Assembly: GCA_016802295.1 (NCBI GenBank)
Contig: JAESIW010000137.1
Coordinates: forward strand, 6,377,130 to 6,441,129
DNA from: Brachionus rotundiformis
Taxonomy: Eukaryota > Rotifera > Eurotatoria > Ploima > Brachionidae
DNA length: 64,000 nt
Direction of reading: 5' to 3'
The position numbers and the translations under genes are program-made. Positions 33,443 through 45,600 of this stretch are shown here, piece by piece; the stretch's first letter is position 1; each line of letters starts with the position of its first letter. The notes under the pieces are model-generated. The model was not told where the DNA came from, did not search any database, and saw only the letters and a list, made by a program, of their open reading frames with translations.

Positions 33443-35124
33443 TTAGCATGTTATCGCACAGTCTACTTTTTTATCTTCTTTTATGTTAATTTCATCTTGA
33501 ATTTTTTCTATTTCTGTTGATTCAATTGAAGAACCAATTGCATTATTCTGAATTTCTTTTCCACTAATTGTATATTTTTTTTCTGCTTCATTTACTCTTA
33601 GTGATTTTTGAATCATTAAACCAGCAGATAGGTGACATGATTTATTATAAGCATATGGCATTGCCTCTTCTGAATTAATGCTAAAAGCAGCCTTTATGGT
33701 TTCCCATGATGTTGATGCTGTGTAAATAAATTTAGGTAAAGGTATTCCATTAAAAGCAACAGCTCCTGAAATAGTATAAGCACCCATATCTTTAAAAGCC
33801 ATAAATTCATTTGTTTCTAGTTCGGGAATATACAATTCTTTGCAAACCAAATCTAAACCGTCACACGTTGGACCCCAAATAGAAGATTTGAAAAAATTAA
33901 CATTTTCCAAATTTTCCTTCAATAAGATCGGATAACATTCTGAATGATCATAAAATAAACAATTAAATGAAGCATATACTCCATCATTTATATAGTACAT
34001 AATTGACTTATTTTTATCTATACTTGATTTTGTTTCAATATGAATTCTTTTATCAATTGTTTGAATAGTCAAAGATGGATGTGGAATTTTTTGAAGCAAT
34101 TTATCATCAACATCCTGATTATCTTGAATTTTCTGTTGCTCATTTTGATTCATTACTCGTTTAGCTATTACATTAACACATAAAGTAAAAGCTGAACATG
34201 CGTAATATCTTCCTGGCTCAGCAATTATTTTCAATTTACAGTCTTCATCATTTAACAAATTTAATTTTTCAAATTCATCAATTGAAAAATATTCATCAAG
34301 CGATTTGTTTATTTCTTTAGATATTGAATCAAACAAATCGTTTGAATCCGATGAACCTGGAAAGCCTCCTCCAAGATCTAATAAATACATTCGAATTCCA
34401 AAGTTGGTACGAGCATAATCAAAAAGTTTTCTTGCATTTTGAATAGATTCACTGAACGCTTCAGGCGACATTTGACCACTTCCTACATGAAAGCTGACTC
34501 CACATAAATCTAAATCAAGCTTGTAAGCTAACTCAATTAGCTTTAATGATGAATCCATGTCAGCACCGAATTTCATACTGAAACGGCATATAGCATTCTT
34601 ATCGTCTGTAATTATTCTCAAAACACATTTTGCATTTGGATGGTGCTCTTTGATTTTGTACAACTCATTTTCATTATCAAAAGTCATTAAATCAACACCA
34701 ACTTGGTTTGCATATTTGATAAAAGATGCTTGTTTACACGGATTAGCAAAAACTATACGATGAGGAGCGACACCCAAATCTAGAACTGTTTGGATCTCTT
34801 TTTTACTTGCACAATCGAAACCAGCCCCCAAAAATGCCAAAAGTTTTAGTAAAATATTGTCTGTATTACATTTTACTGCATAGTGAGGTTCAACTCTTGG
34901 TAACTTGGTTATCCAATTTATGTGCTTATTGCAAATATCTTCTAAATCAACAATGTAGAATGGATCATTTTCGATATTCTTTTTAATTAAATTAATTTTG
35001 TTTTTAAATTATAGATTAAAATTCTTACTAAATTTGACGTAATGCTTTTTATTAAGTCTAAAGGATTAATTGGATTCTTAAATACTCTTAAATCTAAAAT
35101 TTCTCGATTAAAATCTTCTTTCAT
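33443..35124 (-). CDS. ODC1: Ornithine decarboxylase
   Basis: PLP-dependent ornithine to putrescine decarboxylase, the committed step of polyamine synthesis. Exon 1 is 35124-35029 (32 codons) and exon 2 is 34978-33443, joined in frame across a 49-nt intron. Total about 543 residues, against about 460 usually. Active-site features are all present: HYAVKCN (PLP lysine), SFHVGSG, LLDLGGGFPG, AEPGRYY, FYDHSE, WGPTCDGLD (catalytic Cys-Asp) and MGAYTISGAVAFNG. This argues for a true enzyme and not the inactive antizyme inhibitor. Extra length comes from an insertion of about 45 polar residues after IAKRVMNQ (near 34170-34020) and a C-terminal extension rich in Glu/Lys/Ile ending DCAITC. It lies head-to-head with the Polycomb RING gene across 1.4 kb. 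Confidence 0.96.
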
Positions 35125-36567
35125 TGAGCTGATTTCAAAACAAATTCAAATAACTTTAATAAACCTTTAAGAAAAATTAATTTATAATTAAAATATTTTT
35201 ATCTATGTTATACTTTGAACTACGATGAAAATTAACTTCTTTTAAAAAATTTTTCAAAGAAATCGAATTTTAGGATTTTAATTTCACTAACAAAAGATAT
35301 TTTATTTTTAGGCTGGTTACTTAGTACCGTGCACAAAGGTACTGTGCGAATAACGAAACTAAAATATTTTGAATCTAAAATAAATTTTATCATTTTGTTA
35401 ATCCGGATTTTAAAAATTCTCTTTTTTTAATAAATTAATGCATAAAGTAAGTATGTTCATTAGTATTTTAAATTTAATTTATAACCAAAGATAATGATAT
35501 TATTACAAAGTACTTTGAATTTAATTTAAGACAAAAAATATTATTATTAAATGATGATAAGAAAAAATAAAAATGGAGAAAAAATGAATAACTACTGAAA
35601 ATAAAAATAAAACTTAAATATTATAATAAAACGAAAACGAGCAAAGTTTCTTAATATTTATAAGAATTTCGTAATTTCAAAATAATCTATGTTGAAAAAT
35701 TGTTTTATTATTATTTAGAGAAATAGAAAAGCTGCTATTTAAAAATTTAGTCACTAATTTAACGAATGAATTAAAATTAATTAAAATATTTGATGACTTG
35801 TGTGTTTTTGGCATGATCATGATAAGGCTTATAATAAAATGTTAAAATAAATTAAGATAAATAGATTAGATAGACAAAATTCAACACTTGTTTTTGGTTT
35901 AGAAACTTATATCAAAAATTGTATCAAAAATAAAACTTTTATTTTGGTGATCGCATAAAATCAAATTCACATTGAAAGCATTTTAATGATTGTTAAACTA
36001 CACACATGTTAAAATAATTTTTTAAGTATGCAGAATAATTATGCTTAGTCCTTAACTTTTCTTAAATATCTATTCAAAATTATCTTTCCAGAAATTTGTT
36101 AAAATCATAAAATCAATTTTAAAATTATTCAGAATTTTTATCTTTATAAGCTTCAAAAAACTGATTAATTGGCAAAAATTTGTAATTGGAATTAAAAAAA
36201 ATTGTAAAGGTTCGTGAATTTTCCTAATATTTACACTTGATGATTATTTTGATAATTTCAATTTAAAAATATTAAAATACAATCTTGAGTTATTGCAAAA
36301 GAAACATAACTTTTTTATTTTGATTTTATATTTTGTTTGATTTGGCAGACATTATTGTATGTCCAAAATGTATAATTAAACATATTTTTAACATAATTTA
36401 TTTTATTTATAACAAAATGTTTGATAGTGAATGGTTTATAAATGTTGATTTTGGAAGGACAAAAAATACTCATAAAATTAAAATAAACTCGATATCTTTT
36501 TTTTGAAAATCAATAATTTTGCAAAGGTTATCATTGACAAAAACATGAAAAATAGATAAATTTGAAA
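35125..36567. other. Divergent intergenic region (ODC / PCGF promoters)
   Basis: 1.44 kb of AT-rich sequence between two divergently transcribed genes. No conserved promoter element, RNA gene or coding trace could be recognised. Confidence 0.5.
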
Positions 36568-38913
36568 ATGCATCGAACTTTATCTTTAAAAATTGGTGAA
36601 GTTAACTCATATCTTAAGTGCCCTTTATGTAAAGGATATCTTATAGATTCATACACAATTAACGAATGTCTCCACAGTTGTAAGTTAATATCTTGCATTT
36701 TTAACATGTTGTAAAAAATATAATTTTAGTTTGCAAATCCTGTATTATAAAATATATCAAACGGAAGGAATGTTGTCCAGTATGTAAAATAAATATAATT
36801 AAAGATAGAATGAATCTTTTTTTAAAGTAAATTTCTTTAATATTTTACGTTTTAATAAAATTTGCTAAAGACCAGACGTAAATCTTCAATGTATTGTATA
36901 TAAAATAGTACCAGAGTTGTTTAAAAGTAGGTTTTAATATTTTTTATATAAACTTTTATAAATGTTTAATTTAAAGAGGAAATGAAAAGACGAAGACAAT
37001 TTTATATAACTCACCCTAAAGCCCTAAAGTGTTAGTTATTTTGCTCTGTAATTTCAGTTCTTATTATTGCTGATTATTCTAGTTTTGAAAAGAAAGAAAA
37101 TTTTTGACAAAGAAGCAGTAGGCGAATTAGAGGATGATATATTTGTAGTAGACAAATATACTGACATTAGTTTATCAGTTGAATATAGTGATACTGGAAT
37201 ACCCGATGTATGTGATTCGGCTCGGTATAAAGAATTGGATCCACCATCTCCGAAAATATACCTTCAATGTCCCGCTACTTTATCAATACAACTGTTAAAA
37301 AAATTCATTTCATTAAAGTTTAGTTTACCTACTATGAAAAATGTAAAATTTTCTCTTAATTTATCTCTTTTAATAATTTAATTATATTAATAGCTTGATA
37401 TAATGTACGACGACAAACCATTGAACAAAGATATAACTTTATTAGACGTCTCATATATATATGCATGGAGAAGAGTAAATTAGAAGGATATTTTGTTTCT
37501 AATTTCTAAAGTAAATGTTTTAGACAGCTCCAATGAGATTATTTTATCGAATAAATAAGAATTTAGTTAATGATTCTAACTTAATTGATCAAACCTCACA
37601 AAATATTTTAACACCAATTGATAACAATCTTGAAAGAAAAACTGATGAAATTGCTCATAACATAGACCTAGTCAAAAATAAACAGATTGAACCTGAAACT
37701 ACTGACAAAGGTATTGAAAATTTCCCTCCAAAAGAGCAATCTAGTGAGGATAAATTAAAAAGTAAAAAATTTAAAAAAATTTTAATTTATCAGTTAAATG
37801 CATCATTTTTAATATTTAGATTCGAAAATAGAGCAATGTGAGACAGCTGAATTAAAATGTACACCACAAAATAATTTTCTTGATACTTCTAAAGAGTCAA
37901 ATTCCCAACTTCAAATAGACTTATCTACAAATGAGTCAATTTCAAAAGACAATATTGAAAATACCACAAATAATATTTCAAATATAAAAGGTTTATGTTT
38001 AAATCAAACTAGTTCATCCCAAAATTTAAACCATGAAGAAAACTTAACAATCACAAATATGGTTGAAAGTATTAAATCAGCGCCAAATTTAAACACAAAA
38101 CTAGAGATCGTTTCAAATAGTGATAAAGAAAATGAAGAAGAATATCGTATTAAAAAAGAAGTTGTAAATGAAATTGATTATGACGGATCGAAATCAAAAA
38201 AAAATAAAAATATAAAATTAAAGAAAGAAGTTAATTCAAATGAAGAAGTATACGATCTTAGTAAAAAAAATAAGCCATTTAAAGATACTGAATACAATCC
38301 AACAAAAAAACAAAAGCTTTCTCAGTCGTTTCAAAAGAATCAAATCGCAAATGAACAATTAAATAAAGAAATGACTGGTTCTGAATTAGAAAGTCATTTT
38401 CAGAAGAAACTTAATTCTAATTTAAGCTCAAATTCAAATTTTCCCACAAATACCTCAACATCACACTCACAAATGGCAATGATTCAGAATTTGCAATTGA
38501 TGCCATTGATGTATTCTTGGAAATCTCTAGAATATCCACCTTATAATTCGAATTTTCATCAAATTCAACATATTTCAAATCATCACACATCTAACAATTT
38601 AAATTCTCAAGTATTACTAAATCAAAAATATGCATCTCATGTTTTCGATTTTTTACAAAATAAATCACAGCCATATCAAAATTTTTATGGTTCGCAAAAT
38701 CAAAATAGTCAACAACAGCATTTACCAACTCAATACTCTTGTCAGTCAGGATTTAATCAGTTTAACCAATATAATTATATGGAAGAATTCAAAAAACCAT
38801 TAGCTAATTTTGCTAATTTTGCTAAAGTGCCACATAATGATAATTCGAGTATGGATTCATTAAAAGAGACGCAAATGAAAATATCAGAAAGTAGTAGTCT
38901 TTTCAATGAATAA
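36568..38913 (+). CDS. PCGF: Polycomb RING finger protein, PSC/BMI1 type
   Basis: PRC1 subunit that pairs with RING1 to ubiquitinate histone H2A and silence genes in the nucleus. The start is the ATG at 36568. A C3HC4 RING spans exons 1-2 (CPLCKGYL, CLHS/FCKSCI, CCPVC). It is followed by the group-typical PDVNLQCIVYKIVPELFK and EMKRRRQFYITHPKALK (exons 3-4, about 36870-37030). A RAWUL domain starts at about 37100 (ISLSVEYSD, YLQCPATLSIQLLKKFI, IMYDDKPLNKDITLLDVSYI with YAWRR, then APMRLFYRI at about 37530). The motif pattern is closer to PSC/BMI1/PCGF2 than to PCGF3/5. After RAWUL comes a long tail of about 440 residues, first Glu/Lys/Asn-rich, then Asn/Gln/His-rich (for example GSQNQNSQQQHLPTQYSCQS). 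This recalls the long disordered tail of insect PSC. A final intron lies at about 37772-37820. The stop is at 38911-38913. Confidence 0.9.
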
Positions 38914-39688
38914 GTGTTTTTTTTTATATTGTTGTAAATTTTTCGTTTTTAATTTTCAAAAAAAAATATACATTAAGATATTTGATAACGGGTGTACTTT
39001 AATAAAATCTCAAATTTTCAATTTTTTAATTTTTAAAAATCAGCTTATTGCTTATTTAATGAAATAAAATTCGAATCTTATTGTAAGTTCTTCTAAAACA
39101 AAAATAAACCTATATACAATTTTTTACAAGTGAATTCTGCATTAAATTTATTTGCATTAAAAAATTGAAATCAATTTTTAAAAAATTTAATGTTTAAAAA
39201 CAAAATTAATAAGCATCGAATACTTGTTAAGTTTTTCTTTCTAAACATCAATATTTTACCTTGCAATAACTTTTAAGATTTCTGGTTTAACCAACGATTG
39301 ATTTATTTTGCTATACAAAAAAAAAGATCTTATGATTTTTCGTTACTTAGTTACTTACTAAAAGCTTATACTAAAAAACTACTCAAAAAAGAAAATTAAT
39401 ACTTAAAATAACTAATTTAGCTGATTTCTACATAATAATCTAATGTAAATTAAAAATTTTAATTTAATAAAAACAAAATTAGTTTTTTATTTTTAGTGTT
39501 CAAATTATGTTTATAGTTTAAATAAAATAAATTCTTAAAAAATTAAAAAAATTATTTAAAATTCAGAATTAACTTTTGTTAAAATATACTCAAAATATAA
39601 TTTATTTAACTTAATAGACAAGAATACATGACATTTTTCATTTTAATTTAAAAAAATTATAGAATTAAAAATTGTATGTGAGCAAAAA
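38914..39688. other. AT-rich intergenic sequence
   Basis: This holds the 3' end of the PCGF gene (aataaaat near 38999) and the promoter side of the next plus-strand gene. Nothing else was recognised. Confidence 0.45.
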
Positions 39689-42600
39689 ATGAGTATACGT
39701 ACTCGAATACATGGTTTTACGGCTTGGACAAATATGAGACTTGTTCCTTTCGAACATACTTTAGGAAATGTCTTAATGGATTTATTACAAGGAACTAATA
39801 TGAAATATTTTTTGCAAAGTTTTACTGGAAAAAATAATGAAAAATTTACTTCATTCGATAAGTAAATTAATATTTTTTATCTATTAAAACTTAAATTTTA
39901 GTTTAATTGAAGTATGACAAGAGAACAAATTCAAAATCGTGTAAAATGGATGATTAATGAATTAAAAGAATATAAAATTATAGCTAATGATATTACTTTA
40001 GACACAAGGCTTTTTGCAGTCCGTAGCTCAAAACATGTAAATCAATTATTTAATATAAAGCTTGATATTAATTTTTTTTTAAAGGTTTTTGACTTATTAT
40101 GGAAATTAGTTTGTCATGATATTTATTTTTTGTGGATCAGAATTGATTTTTTATCAAGTCAAAATGAAAATATTTTAATTGAAGTGCCTTTTACTGTAGA
40201 AAACCGTTTAATAATTGTATTTTCATTTTATTTAATGCTTTATTTTTAAGTGGATTCCACAGTCACCTACGAAGAAAAAAAAAACTAAAGATACAGAATT
40301 TTCTCAATTAAGTGGTTTTGCTTTTATTCAAGATGCCTTAAAAGAGGAAGAAAAGGAAGAAGCAGTAATTTTGTTCAAATTTAATCCTAAAGCTTTTGAT
40401 TGCCAATTGATTTTTTTAAGGAAGATGTAATAGACGATTCTGTAAAATTTCCAGGTTTAGATTATATGAAAAGTTTCTCATTACGCAAGTTAGAAGTACA
40501 CAAGGTTCCTAACCCAAAAAAATGTATAATAGAAATGATAAATATTCAATTGAAGGTATTTTTTAGTTGAAAATATATAATAAATTTAATTATAGTGTTC
40601 AGACAGTTTTTGAGAATGAAAAAATAATATTTACGGTAAGAATATAATTAATACTACGTTTTATTTAAAATTTTCAATGCAACTAACGCTAATTAAATAC
40701 AATCTAATTTTTGAATTAATAGAAAGATAGTTAAGTATATATTTATTTTCAAAATATTTGAAAAAAATAAGTTTTAAATTTTAATTTTAATTTAATTATT
40801 AATTAAACAATAATGTTCTAATTCATTTAAATCGATTTTTTTAAAACAAAAATTTAAAAATATTAAAATAAATAAATTGATAGTATGAAAATTTGATACC
40901 GTTTAGATCTTTTGTTTAATTAAAAACGCTATAGCACGATTTTTCTAAATGCATTAAGTTTGAGATTAATAAGAAGGCATCATAAACTGAGTTGAAATTG
41001 AGAAAAGTTGAAAATTAAAGGATATTATTTTAAAAATTTTAAAAACAGGAAGTTAGCCTATTTTTGAATATTTATAAAAGATTCGAATTTTGATGGCTGT
41101 GTTTGTGGTAATGGGATTTCAACAGTCAAAGTTCCATTGTCAGACATTCTAGCTCTTAAAAATTCAGGTTGAACCCAATCTGGTAATTGATATTGTCTAA
41201 CAAATAATATTAAGTGTTTTTTATAAAAAAAAAAAAAATTATACCTAGTATATTCTCGATGAATTTGGTTTCCTTTGGTATTGTCTATGTGTACAGCATG
41301 AACTCGCAAAGTATTACCATCGATCACTTTTATGCTTAAATCTTCCGGCTTATAACCAGTTAAATCAAAAGTCAATTTTAAATCTTTTCCATCATGAGTT
41401 GTTTCAATTATTCCCGAGTTTTGAGAAGATGAATTTTGAACAGCTGCATTTGTTTTATTAATATTTTCTTCATTTAAATCAAAGTTATTAAACTGCTTAT
41501 GAATATCAACTGGACTAAGTGGAGGCTTAAGATTATCGTTTCCATGAACTGGAATTTCGATTGTTAAAGTACCATCTGATTGAAGAGAATTTTTAAGTCT
41601 TTTAACATCAGCTCCAAAAGGCAATCCTATTTCACGCTTAAATTCCCTATATGTTTTACCAGCTCCTCTATTATCATTTTCTTCTCTTACAGCATGGACT
41701 TTTAATATTGTATCTGTTACTGTGATAGCAATATCTTCTGGTCTAAATTCAGACATATTGAATTTATATGTAACTGGCTGGCTAGACAAAGTTGAATTTG
41801 AATTCGACACAGCATGAGTTGAGTTTTGATTATTTCGAATAACTCTAGATGGACTTTCAATTTCTCTTACTGGACTGGATTTCAAATTCGTATTTGGAGA
41901 TGCAGTAATTGCACTAGAATTTGAATAGCCAAGTTTTTCCATTTGAACTGGGGCTTCAACAGTTAAAGTTCCATCAGATAGAAAAGAAGTAACTGTTGTA
42001 GGTTCAACAAAATCTGGTAAAGTTATTTCTCTATTAAATTGTTTTGATTCAGAAGAAGAACCAGCAACTATTTCACGATCTCCTTTCACTATTAATAATC
42101 GACCCTCTGTTTTTACTTGAATTTCACCTGGCTTAAAGTCACCAACATCAAATGTAATTTTGTAACGCTTATTTCCATTATCATCTTCCTCAATAAAACT
42201 TTTTTGTGCATTTTGATTTATAGGCGATATTGCTGATGGAAAAAATCCATTATTATTAAAACGAGAGCCTAAATTTGAAAAATTTGATGTCAATTCAGGA
42301 AATTCAGGATTTAAAAACATCCTTGGTCTATCTAGAATTGAAGGACCAGTAAGACTCATAGGAGACTGACTTATGAACTGATCTCTCCATCTTCGAGATT
42401 CTTCTTCGAATTCTCTCATTCGTTGCTGCATTTTCTCTCTAATATCAGTGTTTCCTAATCGTATACTTCGTCCCGAGTATTCAGATGGATTAACATTTAC
42501 ATTTATTGGAACGCGTCTATTTTCCATTTGTAAGCTTTCTAAAGAATAAAATTTTAAAGAAAATTGTAATTTTAGATCTTAAATATTAAAAAAAGCTTTA

Positions 42601-45600
42601 TATACCTAACTAAGTATGATTAATAGCTTTCCTTTTTTTTGAATTTACGTTTAGGACCTTTTTATTCTTAAATATTAAAATTTATAAAAATATTTTTAGT
42701 AATATGTAGTCATTTGATAATAAGTAAAAATGTCGAAGAGGTAACTTTTAGAAAAGTATTGGAACAATTTACTGTATGTGTAATGAAAAATTTTGTTTAT
42801 GTAATTCACAAAGTAAAAATTCTTTGATCGAAATTTAGTTTTAACTCCTTAGTAAATATTTGTTTGAATTCTTTTGGAAAGATAGCTTTATAAATATGGG
42901 AAAAATCAAGGTTGAAATGGTAGTTTGGGAGTCAAAAATTGCATCTTAATTGTCCTATCAAAATAAAAGATTTATTCGTACCTTTAAAACTTTATTAATT
43001 CTGTTAAACATAAATTATTTACTATTATATATCCCTGCATTTAAAAATATTATTGCTTAAATTAAATCTAATAAGTAGGAAAGTTAAATTAAATAAAAAA
43101 TTATTATCAAAATTGGGTTTGATGAAAAGTTTATGATGAAAGATTTCAGCAAAAGAAACAAATGATAATTTAGGGTTACTAAAAGAGTTGAATGAAATTT
43201 ATGATAAAATACTGTAGGCCTATATTTACAAGTAGAATAATTTTATTAATTTTGTATTTAGATATCGATTGTACATATTCTAAATATAATAAAACTATGA
43301 ATTTCACCGGTTAATCTTATTCATACAGACTAAAAACAGTAAAAATTCATAATTTAGTTCTAAAAAAACGAATATTTTTCTTATTTTCCAGAAAAAAAAA
43401 TTATAATTTGAATTTGTACAAAATAGCGTCGTTTTATTTTTTTAAATGTTCAGTAGGCGTTCGAAATTGTATAATAATTTAAATAAATATTTATGAAGCA
43501 AAAATAACAAATTTAGTAAAATTAAAGAAAAAAAACAAAATTTTAAAGTGCCTATTAACCAACAAGAGAAAATAAAAAAATATTTAATTTATTTCAAATT
43601 ATCTATTATGAATTCGTTATTCTCTTATCTAAAAATATGAATAGCTATCTTTAAGCTATCTTTTTCTATAGTAATTATGATTATTCGTAACCTTTTCTTT
43701 GTAAAAGAAATAATAAATCCATCGATATTTATGTATAAAATATTTAAATTCCATATGATTAACTCAAAATCTGTTTTTGTTCATAAATTGTTTATCAGTT
43801 AAAAAATTTCAGAGGAACAGGCTAATTTTTTTAAGTCAATTAAATACTTAATTTAAATTTCTATATAATATGTAATATGCATCTAACTTAAGCTCTAAAA
43901 TGAAAATAAAACTTAGAAAAGAAAGATTGATTATTTCTAGATACAATTATAAAAACCTTGAGCAAAATGATTACATAATCATACACAAACTTAAGTTTTT
44001 ATGAAAAAATTTTACATAATTATTCATTATATTAAAACATGGATGATTTATTAGTTTCACTTAACAAACTAATTTTAAAAAGTATTAAATAATTATGCAA
44101 AATTTGAAGTATATAAACTAAGATATGAAGTTTTAATATTAATTTTAATAAAAAAAATGATTAGAATTAACAAAGAAAATTTTTTATTTTAAAAAAGTAA
44201 AAAATCCTCAATTATGGTAAGATATTTTAAAAAAACTAAATTTTTAGGCAATTTTTTAAAATATCATATAAAACTATTTGCATTTATATACATAAATTAT
44301 ATATAATAATTTAATTTAAATATCTAAAATACTATTTTATTATTATTAATATTAAAGGCTAAATTTTCTTGATATTTGTTCAATTTTGATAAAATAAGTT
44401 GAAATTGCATTAACACCTTTTTTGTATTAAAAAAATTAAAAATAATAAATATATAATAAAATATTTTTAATTTAACATCATATTCAAGAATAGTATTCAT
44501 AACCAAATTTTATATTAATCATTAATATTTGTCATTAATAATTTGAATTCAAAAATTACAAAATTGAAAACAGCAAATTTTTATATAAATTTTTAATCCG
44601 ATTTTAATTTCAGAAACTAAGTGAGCTATCTGATACGAGAGTTCTTTGTGGATTGATAAATAGCTTTATACCAAATTTATTTCCAACAGAAATTTTAATG
44701 AATGATAGATGGTGCTTAAATTTGGTCTTGAGAAGTTTGGATAAAATTCTTATGTGTGAATCAACTATTGATTCGCAAGATCTGGTCGAAGCAGATTCTC
44801 AGTCAATTTGTGCTTTCTTTTGTTATTTATTCATGATGTTTTACAAATTTAAACAATGTCGTATTGTTGTTAAACGTTATGTAAAAAATTTGTAATAGAA
44901 AAATATAACAAGTGAATACAATTTAAATTTTTAGAAAGAGCTAAAAAACAATATAAAGAAACTAGAAAAAGATATCGATTCACAAAATAATAACTTTGGA
45001 ATAAACGAAAAAAATAGGCAGATATTTTATGAATATAAAAATGGTATTCTTATTAGATTTAAAGGAAATATTGAGATAATTATTTAAATAACATAGAAAT
45101 GGACTGCTTAAAAAAAAAATACGATATAAAGCATTTTGTTAAATGGGTAAACAAAGTTCAACTTGTCAAAGAAACTGTATTATATTGTTTTTTTTTTTAA
45201 ATAAATTAAGTTTTTTAAATTTATAGGTATATGCTGTCATTAATAGTAAGATAAAAATAAAGTTTGATTGGTTTGTCTTAGAAGAAGACATAACATGTTC
45301 TAATTTATGTTATAATCATGCAATTAACCTGGTAAGCGGAATATTATAAAGAATATTTAAATATAAATTTTTTTAATCAAATATTAGTCCTTAACTAATG
45401 GAATCGGTTTTTACAAGTTAGCTGATAAAGAAGCTATATCACGAAGTCGTAAAATAATAATTCGTCAAAAAAATTCTGGAAAATTTTTGAACAATTTCTC
45501 TGATGATTCAACAAGTAAAAATTAAAAATTTAAGTTCGCGCTTAAATTTTTGCTCTTTTAGCTGTAATTCGCCACATTCTTCGCCTTCCGAATTTCGATC

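Noticed and set aside
33443..35124. Antizyme inhibitor instead of ornithine decarboxylase
   Set aside because: The PLP lysine, the catalytic Cys-Asp pair and the surrounding active-site motifs are all intact.
42528..42700. Heat-shock elements upstream of the sHSP gene
   Set aside because: Single gaa and ttc triplets occur, but no convincing run of alternating units at the required spacing was found by eye.
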